From Acidobacteriaceae bacterium (lineage in GTDB: Bacteria; Acidobacteriota; Terriglobia; Bryobacterales; Bryobacteraceae): a DNA stretch of 6,335 nt. The notes under the pieces are model-generated. The model did not search any database. It was not told the DNA's origin and worked only from the letters and a program-made list of their open reading frames with translations. Where the stretch lies: the NCBI GenBank assembly GCA_019245255.1, contig JAFARV010000123.1, forward strand, positions 1 to 6,335, in the 5' to 3' direction. The first letter of the stretch is position 1; each line of letters starts with the position of its first letter. Below are positions 1-6,335 of the stretch, one piece after another. The position numbers and the translations under genes were made by a program.

Positions 1-800
1 CTTGCAGAACCATTCATAGACGTCGTCAAATCTACCAATTTCGCTCTGCGGCCTTTGCTATCGGGATAGGCGCGGCCGAGTCGTTGCAGAACGGCGTTAA
101 ACTGCTGCTGAGCAGCGGCGGCGCTAATACCCGCTTTCAGCCGCGCGATGGTCATAATCCAATGATTTCCACGGCCGTCGCGCTGCATGGGCGTCATATC
201 CGGTGGAAAGTAGACGGCGTTAACGCGATTGATCGGGAACCGGAACCCGGCCGGCATGACGCCGATGACGATGTATGGACGCCCGTCCAGCTTGACGGTG
301 CTGCCGATCACATCTCTCTTGCCGCCGAACGATTCGCGCCAGACCTCATTGCTAAGCACCGTTAAGAAGTTGTGGCCCGGCTGCTCATCGCCTTTCGCGA
401 AGGTACGTCCGAGTGCCGGCTTTACCCCGAAGACGTCGAAGAAGTTGTCGGTTGTGCGTACGGCGTTAAGTGCAACGGCACCCGCCGGCGTTTCCGCATT
501 TACGCTGGTCCACGCGTCGTAGCCCGCAAGCGCCGAAATGCCGGTTGTCATCTTGCGCCAATCCAGCAGTTCCGGATAGGAAGCGGGCTGCGTGTACCCT
601 TGCGGCGAGTACGTCGTGACATCGACAATGCGTTCGGGCGCAGAGTACGGCAGAGGGCGGACGAAAACCGCGTCGAGGACACTAAATGCGGCAGTGCTGA
701 CGCCGACAGTGAGGGCGAGCGTAGTAATGACCGCACACGAGAACGAGGGAGATTTCCGCATCTGCCGCAGCGAGTATGAGACGTCCTGATCCAGAGGCAT
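1..800 (-). CDS. ADOP-family MacB/FtsX-like permease, N-terminal part (cut by left window edge)
   Basis: This is the first 266 residues of a large inner-membrane permease; the rest lies beyond position 1. Reading down from the ATG at 798-800, the protein has a short basic cytoplasmic stretch (SLRQMRKSP, residues 10-18), one hydrophobic segment at about 21-45, and the family hallmark RPLPY at 48-52. A periplasmic MacB_PCD-type domain follows, with NFFDVFGVKPALGR at 119-132 and DGRPYIVIGVMPAGF further on. This order is typical of acidobacterial duplicated orphan permeases, which are usually about 800 residues with two MacB_PCD-FtsX modules and no ATPase domain. The transported substrate is unknown for the family. 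An in-frame TAG five codons upstream fixes ATG 800 as the first possible ATG. Shine-Dalgarno pairing is weak. The gene is divergent from the GntR regulator, which probably controls it. Family assignment is firm; function is not. Confidence 0.9.
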   Translation of the reverse strand, partial: MPLDQDVSYSLRQMRKSPSFSCAVITTLALTVGVSTAAFSVLDAVFVRPLPYSAPERIVDVTTYSPQGYTQPASYPELLDWRKMTTGISALAGYDAWTSVNAETPAGAVALNAVRTTDNFFDVFGVKPALGRTFAKGDEQPGHNFLTVLSNEVWRESFGGKRDVIGSTVKLDGRPYIVIGVMPAGFRFPINRVNAVYFPPDMTPMQRDGRGNHWIMTIARLKAGISAAAAQQQFNAVLQRLGRAYPDSKGRRAKLVDLTTSMNGSA

Positions 801-812
801 AGGCTCGCAAGG

Positions 813-818
813 ATTCTA
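813..818 (-). promoter_or_regulatory. candidate -10 element for the left ADOP permease
   Basis: On the minus strand the hexamer TAGAAT, one mismatch from TATAAT, lies 12 bases before the permease ATG. Transcription from it would leave only a few bases of leader, which fits the lack of a clear Shine-Dalgarno site. Upstream TTGTCG or TTGGCG could be -35 sequences, but the spacers (about 15 and 21) are off the optimum. This is inferred from sequence only. Confidence 0.35.
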
Positions 819-823
819 GCGCA

Positions 824-850
824 AACGGGGCGGCGACAACGCCAACCGTT
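824..850. repeat. imperfect inverted repeat, candidate operator in the divergent region
   Basis: Left arm AACGG-GGCG (824-832) and right arm CGCC-AA-CCGTT (840-850) are complementary over nine base pairs, with a two-base bulge and a seven-base spacer. The repeat lies between the permease start and the regulator start, a few bases upstream of the TAGAAT hexamer of the permease. It could bind the adjacent GntR protein, although it does not match a GntR consensus that I can name. It could equally be a chance hairpin in GC-rich DNA. Confidence 0.4.
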
Positions 851-873
851 AAGGTAGCGTGCGGCAGATTCAG

Positions 874-879
874 TATCAT
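874..879 (+). promoter_or_regulatory. candidate -10 element for the GntR regulator
   Basis: TATCAT matches TATAAT at five of six positions and lies 21 bases before the GTG at 901, so it would give a short leader if that GTG is the true start. It is bracketed by GGTAG (853-857) and CTACC (885-889), an inverted pair that could be an autoregulatory operator. No good -35 is visible (AAGGTA at 17-base spacing). If translation instead begins at GTG 859, this element is inside the gene and meaningless. Confidence 0.3.
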
Positions 880-900
880 GCTTACTACCGCCTTTCTCAC

Positions 901-1803
901 GTGCAGCTTTGGTTTGCCCGCAATGGGTGCGTTCCAGTCCGGGATCAGCTTGCGACTCAGCTGATGCTCGCCATAGCCAGTGGTGAGCTTGCTCCTGGCG
1001 CGCAATTGCCTAGCACTCGCGCCCTTGCGAAACGTTTTGGCCTGAATCCGAACACGGTGAGTGCCGCCTACCATCAACTTGAAGGGCTTGGCTGGGTCGA
1101 GTCTATTCACGGCAGCGGAGTATATGTGCGAAGAAAGGGAGGTGAAATTGATACTGAGGTTGACTTACTCGATCGGCTTGTCCTGGCATTCATTCGGGCT
1201 GCGCAATCTGCGGGACTCTCGGCGAAAGCAGTCCGGGATCGCATCGACTACTGGTTAAAGAAGCGGCCAAGCCGATTTGTCTTTGTTCATCCTGAGCAGG
1301 AAATGCGGGCGATTGTCTGTTATGAACTGCGACAGGCAATCGGATGGAAAGTGGAGGCTTGTGCACAGGAAACTGGCGCACTTGGGACGTATGTGGGCGA
1401 CTCAATCTTCATTACTGTACCGAGTAACCAGAGCCGCGTACGAGCGTTGATCCCATCGGAAAGTGATTTGGTGCCGCTGCAGGTTACGCCGGTTGCGCGA
1501 GCTCTGGCCCATTACCTCCCGGTCCCTACCAACGTTCTTCTGGCGGTCGTGTCCGGCTGGTCAGGTTTCCTTGAGATTGCTAAGTCAGTCCTCAGCGCGG
1601 CGGGAATCGATTCTGACGCCGTCGTGCTTCGTGACACTAAGGCGGACGGGTGGAACCGTGGGCTGGACGCGGCATCGGTGGTGCTCTGTGATGCAGTGAC
1701 AGCCAACCTCATTCCTAATGGTCCGCGTAAAGTCGTTTTCTCGGTCGTGTCTGACGCGTCGATCGCCCGGCTCAGAGCCTTAGAGCGGTATTTTTCCGAA
1801 TAA
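901..1803 (+). CDS. GntR-family transcriptional regulator
   Basis: This is a cytoplasmic DNA-binding regulator of 300 residues. A GntR winged helix-turn-helix occupies about residues 10-77: IASGELAPGAQLPSTRALA, then NPNTVSAAYHQLE as the recognition region, then the wing GSGVYVRR. The remaining 220 residues hold alternating hydrophobic and polar stretches with no lysine/PLP aminotransferase signature, so it is not MocR-type. It is also much longer than the tail of YtrA-type regulators. The domain probably senses a ligand, but I cannot name one. I chose GTG 901 because MQLWFARNGCVPVRDQL matches the usual N-terminus of acidobacterial relatives. GTG 859 would add 14 residues and has a better ribosome site (AAGG at 851-854). 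The gene is divergent from an ADOP permease and likely regulates it and itself, by analogy with GntR regulators beside ABC transporter genes. Confidence 0.88.
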   Translation: MQLWFARNGCVPVRDQLATQLMLAIASGELAPGAQLPSTRALAKRFGLNPNTVSAAYHQLEGLGWVESIHGSGVYVRRKGGEIDTEVDLLDRLVLAFIRAAQSAGLSAKAVRDRIDYWLKKRPSRFVFVHPEQEMRAIVCYELRQAIGWKVEACAQETGALGTYVGDSIFITVPSNQSRVRALIPSESDLVPLQVTPVARALAHYLPVPTNVLLAVVSGWSGFLEIAKSVLSAAGIDSDAVVLRDTKADGWNRGLDAASVVLCDAVTANLIPNGPRKVVFSVVSDASIARLRALERYFSE

Positions 1804-1825
1804 GACACTTTCGAAAGTGTCTTTT
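1802..1825 (+). terminator. palindromic hairpin, probable terminator of the GntR gene
   Basis: A perfect 22-base palindrome (half-site AAGACACTTTC) begins inside the TAA stop codon of the regulator, and four T residues (1822-1825) close it. RNA would form a nine-base-pair stem with a four-base loop. The T-run is short, so termination may be modest. Because the palindrome is perfect and sits just upstream of the next gene, a protein-binding site is an alternative. Confidence 0.55.
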
Positions 1826-1865
1826 ACAGACGCATTTCTGTGTAGTTCTCGCCTAACATCCCCGC

Positions 1866-2414
1866 ATGAGGTGTTTCAAATTGGCGATTCCGGCCGCGGC
1901 CATTTGTGGCCTTTTTTCTTCGGCTCAGGCTCAGACAAGCGATTGGAAATCGGTTGAAAAGCTCGCGCCAGGAACGACCGTCAGCGTTCTGGAGCGCGCA
2001 AGAGGGGCTTGCGAGATTGTGCAAGTCACCGACTCCGAACTGATCTGTCATCGCGGTCTCGCAGGGCATAGCGGAACGTATGTTATTCGACGAGCGAAAG
2101 TCCGCGAGGTTCGCCTGGAACACCCGGACCGCAACCACATGTTCACCGGAGCGCTCATCGGCGGCATAACCGGAGGCGTGTTGGGTTTTGTGGCTGGAGA
2201 CACGGCGAGTGACCCTGAAATACGCGGGTACGCTCGCTTTTATGGCATTCTGGCCGGAGCGTGCATTGGAGGGGTGATTGGCCATGCCATCCACAAACAC
2301 GGCCCCGTTGTTTACCTTCAAAGATCCGCCGTGGCACCCGGAGAGCAAAGTAGCTATTCCTGCCGCAAAGCGACGAGCGGATCGGCTTGTGTGGCGCGGC
2401 GCGCCGGCACGTAG
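1866..2414 (+). CDS. secreted or membrane-associated glycine-zipper protein, hypothetical
   Basis: This is a 182-residue protein of unknown function. The N-terminus has a basic start, a hydrophobic core and a signal-peptidase-like AQA at about residues 20-22, so export is likely. Residues 23-95 form a small beta-rich region (VEKLAPGTTVSVLERARG, then a stretch ending RRAKVREVRLE), followed by two glycine-rich hydrophobic segments (GALIGGITGGVLGF and GILAGACIGGVIGHAI) typical of glycine zippers. HKHGPVVYLQR then resembles the usual end of related small acidobacterial proteins. About 30 further residues run to TAG 2412-2414, and the last 61 bases overlap the 3' end of the convergent permease. 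No Shine-Dalgarno site is visible. TAACAT at 1854-1859, ending six bases before the ATG, could drive a leaderless transcript. The gene sits 42 bases after the palindrome that ends the regulator gene. Confidence 0.72.
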   Translation: MRCFKLAIPAAAICGLFSSAQAQTSDWKSVEKLAPGTTVSVLERARGACEIVQVTDSELICHRGLAGHSGTYVIRRAKVREVRLEHPDRNHMFTGALIGGITGGVLGFVAGDTASDPEIRGYARFYGILAGACIGGVIGHAIHKHGPVVYLQRSAVAPGEQSSYSCRKATSGSACVARRAGT

Positions 2415-4825
2415 TTCGCGACGAGCGCGGCGGTGAGCAGGACGGTCGCGACCGTAATAAAGCTGGTCCAGTCAAATGAACCGATGCGATAGAGCGCACT
2501 ATGCATGATGCGCGCGAGAATAACCGCGCCGATGATTCCCACTCCGATTCCAATGGCGGCCAGGCGCATGCCGTTCCGGAGGACGAGTTTGACGACCTGC
2601 TCCGGCTGGGCGCCCAGTGCCATGCGCAGGCCCATCTCGTGACGGCGTTGTTCGACGGCGAAGGTCATCACGCCGTAGATTCCGACTGCTGCGAGAACGA
2701 GTGCGAGGCACGAAAATGCTGCATAGAGCGCCGCGCCAAACCGGTCGTTTACGAGCTGTTCGCCGATGAGCTGCTGCATAGTCTGGAAGTGCGTCAACGG
2801 CTGTTGTGGAGCGACGGCTGAAACTGCACTACGGATCGACGGCGTCAGAATAGCCGAGCTGAGTTCGGAGCGCACCGAAACGGCCAGCCCCGGCCAGGGG
2901 TTCTGCCAAAACGCAAGGAAGAAGCTGGGCGTGTTCTTGTCCGTTACCGAGCCGAAGCGGACATCGTCGATCACGCCGACGATTTGATAGTCCAGCGGCG
3001 GACCCAACTGATTCGCGTAGGGTTTGAAGTCAGGCACAAGAACACGGCTACTGAGCGGATCCTGATGTGCAAGGTAGCGGCTCGCGAAGCTTCTGCTGAC
3101 AACGGCCACTCGCTGCGTTCCAAGACGGTCGTCGCCGGTGAAGAAGCGCCCGCGCAGAAGTTTCACGCCGAAGACTTTCTGAAACGATGGCGTGACAAGA
3201 TTCGCGTCCGCTTCCAGGCGCTCGCGATCGCGAGAAGGTTGGCCTGCGATGGAGAAAGGGATCGTGTCGTGCCCATCGAGGGGAATGTCGATGGAAAGAG
3301 AAGCGCTCTCGACTCCTGGTATCGACGCGACATTCTGCAGGATGCGTTCGTCAATCGACCGGATTTGATCAGTATTCGTAATCGGCTTTTGTGGCCGCGT
3401 GAGAAATGCCGTAACAATGTGGTCCGTCCGGAAGCCGAGATCCGCGCGAGTCAAATTCAAAAAGCTATGGATTGCCAGCCCTGCACCCGCGAGTAGGGTT
3501 AGAGCAAGGCCGAATTCGGCAACCACCAGCACGCCCTGCACGCGAATACGATTTCCCCCGAGAACCGCGCGCGATCCCTGTTTCAATGCGTCGTGCAGAT
3601 TCACGCGCAGCGACTGAATGCCGGGTGCGCAGCCAAAGAGGATGCCGGAAATGACGGTCGCCACCAAAGTGAACAGCAGGACGGGCCAGCTCATCCGAAT
3701 ATCGGTTTCAATGGGCATGATCTTCTGCGGCAGCAGTACCGTCGCCAGCTTCATCAGCACCCACCCGAGGCCGATCCCGCAGATTCCACCAATGCCGGCA
3801 AGCATCACGCTCTCGGCCAAGAGCCGGGCGAAGATCTGCAGACGCGAGGCGCCGAGCGCGGTTCGGAGCGCAATCTCCTTCTCGCGCGAAATACCGTTGG
3901 CAAGCAGAAGGCTTGCGACGTTTGCGCACGCAATCAGGAGAACAAAACCAACACTTGCGAAGAGCAGCCACAAATTGCGCTGCAGTTTGGGATCGAGCCA
4001 ATCGTTGTGGAACGGCTCGAGGCTCACGGCCCAGTTGGGTGGGAAGCCTTTCGGGTGCTTGGGAATAACCACGTGGCGAGTGATGGCGGCCAATTCGGCC
4101 TCCGCCTGCTCGCGCGTAACCCCGGGCTTCAGACGGGCGAAGCCGAAACCCCAGTGATTATCGTGAACGCCATACACAAGGGCGAGCGGCGTATCGAAAG
4201 ACGTGTTCGGTTGCTTGTCTGCGAAACCACCGATGCGCACGCCGATAATGGTGTACGGCTCGCCATCAATCAGCACTTGCCGACCGAGGATATGGGGGTC
4301 GCTGTGGAAGCGCTGGACCCAAAGATTGTGGTTGATGATAGTGACGCGATCGCTACCGGGCTTGCCGTCATTGGGAGTGTAATCGCGGCCCATCTCGATG
4401 GGTGCGATAACTACATGCGTCGCGGCCCAGTGGCCTAGTGGCTGACTCGCGAAGGCGTAGGCAGTCAAGCCGGGCGTATTCAGGCCGCCGTTGATGGGCT
4501 CAGGGTCCCCCGGGGTGGTCATGTGCCGCTCGGTGAAGGCAGAAAAGGCCCAAGTTGTCAGCAGGTGACTGTGTTGGACGTATTCGAGATAGTCGTCAGT
4601 CGGAATACCGTTGCGTTCGCCATTGATCTTGGACCAGACGACCATCATGCGGTTGGCCTCCGGATACGGGAGCGGTTGAAGCATGACGCCCCAGATGGTG
4701 CTGAACATGGCGGCAATTGAGCCGATGCCCAGTGCAATGGCGAAAATCGCGACCGCCGAGAAGCCCTTGTTTGCTAAAACAAGCCTAAAAGCGTAGCGGA
4801 CATTGCGCAAAAAGCCCGTTCTCAT
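2354..4825 (-). CDS. ADOP-family MacB/FtsX-like permease, complete
   Basis: This is a complete 823-residue inner-membrane permease with the duplicated MacB_PCD-FtsX plan. TM1 is at about 22-46 and is followed by QPLPY (50-54; Q replaces the usual R). The first periplasmic domain spans about 55-280, and FtsX module 1 has helices near 286-308, 333-355 and 380-400. A fifth helix at 430-453 opens module 2, with its periplasmic domain at about 457-690 and helices near 697-720, 753-775 and 786-806. The cytoplasmic motif recurs as REKEIALRTALGAS (314-327) and RRHEMGLRMALGAQ (727-740). The C-terminus VPARRATQADPLVALRQE is classic for the family. Start ATG 4825 is preceded eight bases upstream by AGAAGG and aligns with family N-termini; an in-frame ATG at 4996 would overlap the PPDK gene and add unrelated residues. 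No ATPase gene is nearby. Residues 116-147 are atypical. Substrate unknown. Confidence 0.93.
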   Translation of the reverse strand: MRTGFLRNVRYAFRLVLANKGFSAVAIFAIALGIGSIAAMFSTIWGVMLQPLPYPEANRMMVVWSKINGERNGIPTDDYLEYVQHSHLLTTWAFSAFTERHMTTPGDPEPINGGLNTPGLTAYAFASQPLGHWAATHVVIAPIEMGRDYTPNDGKPGSDRVTIINHNLWVQRFHSDPHILGRQVLIDGEPYTIIGVRIGGFADKQPNTSFDTPLALVYGVHDNHWGFGFARLKPGVTREQAEAELAAITRHVVIPKHPKGFPPNWAVSLEPFHNDWLDPKLQRNLWLLFASVGFVLLIACANVASLLLANGISREKEIALRTALGASRLQIFARLLAESVMLAGIGGICGIGLGWVLMKLATVLLPQKIMPIETDIRMSWPVLLFTLVATVISGILFGCAPGIQSLRVNLHDALKQGSRAVLGGNRIRVQGVLVVAEFGLALTLLAGAGLAIHSFLNLTRADLGFRTDHIVTAFLTRPQKPITNTDQIRSIDERILQNVASIPGVESASLSIDIPLDGHDTIPFSIAGQPSRDRERLEADANLVTPSFQKVFGVKLLRGRFFTGDDRLGTQRVAVVSRSFASRYLAHQDPLSSRVLVPDFKPYANQLGPPLDYQIVGVIDDVRFGSVTDKNTPSFFLAFWQNPWPGLAVSVRSELSSAILTPSIRSAVSAVAPQQPLTHFQTMQQLIGEQLVNDRFGAALYAAFSCLALVLAAVGIYGVMTFAVEQRRHEMGLRMALGAQPEQVVKLVLRNGMRLAAIGIGVGIIGAVILARIMHSALYRIGSFDWTSFITVATVLLTAALVANYVPARRATQADPLVALRQE
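4383..4429 (-). repeat. 10-base direct repeat inside the complete ADOP permease gene
   Basis: TGGGCCGCGA (minus-strand sense) occurs at 4420-4429 and again at 4383-4392, 37 bases apart. In the gene's frame the downstream copy encodes the expected MGRD, while the upstream copy is read as HWAA. One of the other frames of the upstream copy would read LGRD. The segment falls where the family normally has a short conserved LGR motif, suggesting a past small duplication or compensated frameshift. Confidence 0.5.
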
Positions 4826-4833
4826 TGAGGTGG

Positions 4834-4839
4834 CCTTCT
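4834..4839 (-). promoter_or_regulatory. ribosome binding site deciding the start of the complete ADOP permease
   Basis: On the minus strand AGAAGG lies eight bases before ATG 4825. It supports the 823-residue product over the longer in-frame reading that starts inside the PPDK gene. The 77-base gap to PPDK (4826-4902) shows no convincing terminator or promoter, so co-transcription with PPDK is possible but unproven. Confidence 0.6.
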
Positions 4840-4902
4840 GATGATAACGGCTGACGCCGGGGAAAGGTTCCGGGTAAAGTAAATCGGACTTTGAGGCTGA
4901 TG

Positions 4903-6335
4903 CTAGGCCGTCCGCTGCAGTTCGGAACGATCCGCGCCGGCAATCGCTGCCTGAGCGGCTGCAAGCCGTGCGATGGGCACGCGATAGGGCGAGCACGAAA
5001 CGTAATTCATCCCGACGCGATAGCAGAACTCGACCGAAGCCGGGTCGCCGCCGTGTTCGCCGCAGATGCCAATCTCCAGGTCCGCCCGTGTCTTGCGTCC
5101 GAGTTTCACGGCGAGCTCAATCACCTTGCCCACGCCTTCCTGATCCAGCACCGCGAATGGATCTGCCTTGAAAATCTTCAGATCTTCGTACTGCCGGGAG
5201 AACTTCGTGTAATCGTCACGCGACAGTCCCATCGTAGTCTGCGTCAGGTCATTCGTGCCGAACGAGAAGAACTCCGCCTCCCGAGCCACCTCGTCCGCCG
5301 TCAGCGCCGCGCGGGGGATCTCAATCATGGTGCCGACATAGTACTTGAGATCCTGCATGCCGGCAGCCCCCAGCACCTCTTCGGCAATCTCCACAACCAG
5401 CGCCTTTTGGTTTTCCAGTTCTTTCACGCTGCCCACCAGCGGAATCATCACCTCGGGGATGACTTTGATGCCCTTCTTGGCTACTTGCACGGCGGCCTCG
5501 AAGATCGCGCGCGCCTGCATCTTCGTCACCTCCGGGTAGGTAATCCCGAGGCGGCAACCGCGATGACCCGGCATCGGGTTGAACTCATGCAACTCTTCCA
5601 CCCGATGCAGCAGCTCGGGCAAGTGCTTCTTTAACTCGCCCACGGTTACGCTGTACGTAGCGGACATCTCTTTCTTCTCGCGCGGTGTCGCGTGCGGAAG
5701 CCTGGCAATGTCCACCATCAGGTTCTCGCGCTTAGGCAGAAACTCGTGCAATGGCGGGTCAAGCGTGCGGATGACGACCGGGAATCCATCCATTGCCTGA
5801 AACAGACCGGCGAAATCCTTGCGTTGCATCGGCAGCAGTTTTTGCAGCGCCTTGGTGCGCGTCTTTTCGTCACGGGCCAGAATCATGGCCTGCATGTGCG
5901 GGATACGGTCCTCAGCGAAGAACATGTGCTCCGTACGGCAAAGACCAATACCCTCCGCTCCGAAAAGTTTGGCTTGCTTGGCGTCGCGAGGAATATCGGC
6001 ATTGGCGCGCACACCGAAGTTGCCGCGAAACTCGTCAGCCCACTCCATGAAGGTTGCGAAATAGTGCGATTTCGGATCAGGCTCATTCGTCTTGCACTGG
6101 CCCAAGTAAACTTCGCCCGTGCTGCCGTCGAGTGAAATCCAATCACCTTCTTTAACAATGAGTTTCTTGCCGTCAGAAGCGACCGTAGCAATCCTTTTTG
6201 CGTCGTCAACCGAAATGGAAGAAGCTCCGACCACGCAAGGACGGCCCATGCCGCGCGCCACCACAGCGGCGTGGCTCGTCAAGCCGCCGACTGCCGTCAG
6301 AATGCCTTTCGACACGTCCATGCCGTGAATATCGT
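4903..6335 (-). CDS. ppdK: pyruvate, phosphate dikinase, C-terminal half (cut by right window edge)
   Basis: PPDK interconverts pyruvate, ATP and phosphate with phosphoenolpyruvate, AMP and pyrophosphate in the cytoplasm, at the pyruvate/PEP node. The 476 visible residues are a little over half of a typical protein of about 880-900 residues; the N-terminal ATP-grasp domain lies beyond the right edge. Visible first is the phosphohistidine domain, GGLTSHAAVVARGMGRP, with the catalytic His codon at 6271-6273. The PEP/pyruvate TIM barrel follows: VVIRTLDPPLHEFLP and GHRGCRLGITYPE (phosphate/PEP-binding arginines), VGTMIEIPRAAL (metal-ligand Glu), FGTNDLTQTTMG (Asn-Asp pair) and GICGEHGGDP with the catalytic Cys, then SCSPYRVPIARLAAAQA near the C-terminus. 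All key residues are intact. The GHRGCRLG and GICGEHGGDP patterns and the overall order favour PPDK over PEP synthase or PTS enzyme I. Translation stops at TAG 4903-4905, and a same-strand ADOP permease begins 77 bases on. Confidence 0.96.
   Translation of the reverse strand, partial: DIHGMDVSKGILTAVGGLTSHAAVVARGMGRPCVVGASSISVDDAKRIATVASDGKKLIVKEGDWISLDGSTGEVYLGQCKTNEPDPKSHYFATFMEWADEFRGNFGVRANADIPRDAKQAKLFGAEGIGLCRTEHMFFAEDRIPHMQAMILARDEKTRTKALQKLLPMQRKDFAGLFQAMDGFPVVIRTLDPPLHEFLPKRENLMVDIARLPHATPREKKEMSATYSVTVGELKKHLPELLHRVEELHEFNPMPGHRGCRLGITYPEVTKMQARAIFEAAVQVAKKGIKVIPEVMIPLVGSVKELENQKALVVEIAEEVLGAAGMQDLKYYVGTMIEIPRAALTADEVAREAEFFSFGTNDLTQTTMGLSRDDYTKFSRQYEDLKIFKADPFAVLDQEGVGKVIELAVKLGRKTRADLEIGICGEHGGDPASVEFCYRVGMNYVSCSPYRVPIARLAAAQAAIAGADRSELQRTA

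Noticed and set aside
372..779. 135-codon plus-strand frame
   Set aside because: It is antisense to the left ADOP permease, which reads cleanly from 800 to the window edge with family motifs.
682..1110. 142-codon minus-strand frame spanning the divergent region
   Set aside because: It overlaps the coherent starts of both the permease and the GntR gene in other frames and has no family resemblance.
1824..2348. 174-codon open frame on the minus strand opposite the glycine-zipper gene
   Set aside because: The plus-strand reading has a signal peptide and glycine zippers; the minus reading shows no coherent domain or membrane pattern.
3593..4438. 281-codon open frame on the plus strand
   Set aside because: It lies wholly antisense to the complete ADOP permease, whose domains and motifs are clear. 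Its translation is rich in Arg, His, Gln and Glu and shows no recognisable domain.
4826..4902. Possible terminator or promoter between PPDK and the permease
   Set aside because: I saw only a weak CCGG-CCGG hairpin without a T-run and a TATCAT hexamer with no -35 and in conflict with the ribosome site, too little to call either.
4826..4996. 57-residue N-terminal extension of the complete ADOP permease
   Set aside because: It overlaps the 3' end of PPDK in another frame and has no family similarity. A good ribosome site and the family N-terminus both point to ATG 4825.
4891..5634. 247-codon open frame on the plus strand
   Set aside because: It is antisense to the PPDK catalytic barrel, whose motifs are intact. 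The composition is typical of a GC-rich shadow frame.

Overview
The window looks like ordinary chromosomal DNA from a member of the Acidobacteriota, or a close relative. The main reason is that two proteins belong to the MacB/FtsX-like 'acidobacterial duplicated orphan permease' (ADOP) family. A GntR-type regulator, whose N-terminal arrangement I recognise from that phylum, starts next to one of them. Base composition is moderately GC-rich and even across the window. I see no insertion sequence, phage gene, CRISPR array, tRNA or rRNA.

Layout from left to right. (1) Positions 1-800, minus strand: N-terminal third of an ADOP permease, cut by the left edge. (2) Positions 801-900: a short divergent promoter region with inverted repeats and -10-like hexamers on both strands. 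(3) Positions 901-1803, plus strand: a GntR-family regulator with an N-terminal winged helix and a C-terminal domain that is not an aminotransferase. It ends in a perfect palindrome, probably a terminator. (4) Positions 1866-2414, plus strand: a small secreted or membrane-associated glycine-zipper protein whose 3' end overlaps the next gene tail to tail. (5) Positions 2354-4825, minus strand: a complete 823-residue ADOP permease. (6) Positions 4903 to the right edge, minus strand: the C-terminal half of pyruvate, phosphate dikinase (PPDK), cut by the window edge.

How they may fit together: GntR regulators beside ABC-type permease genes commonly control them, so the regulator at 901-1803 most likely acts on its own promoter and on the divergent permease. 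The glycine-zipper protein is an envelope protein of unknown role. PPDK is a central-metabolism enzyme with no evident link to the permeases beyond strand and proximity. No ABC ATPase gene is present, which is the usual 'orphan' situation for this permease family. I did not find a clearly new system. The most worthwhile leads are the regulator/operator/permease arrangement, the antisense overlap of two gene ends, and a locally disturbed segment with a direct repeat in the complete permease.
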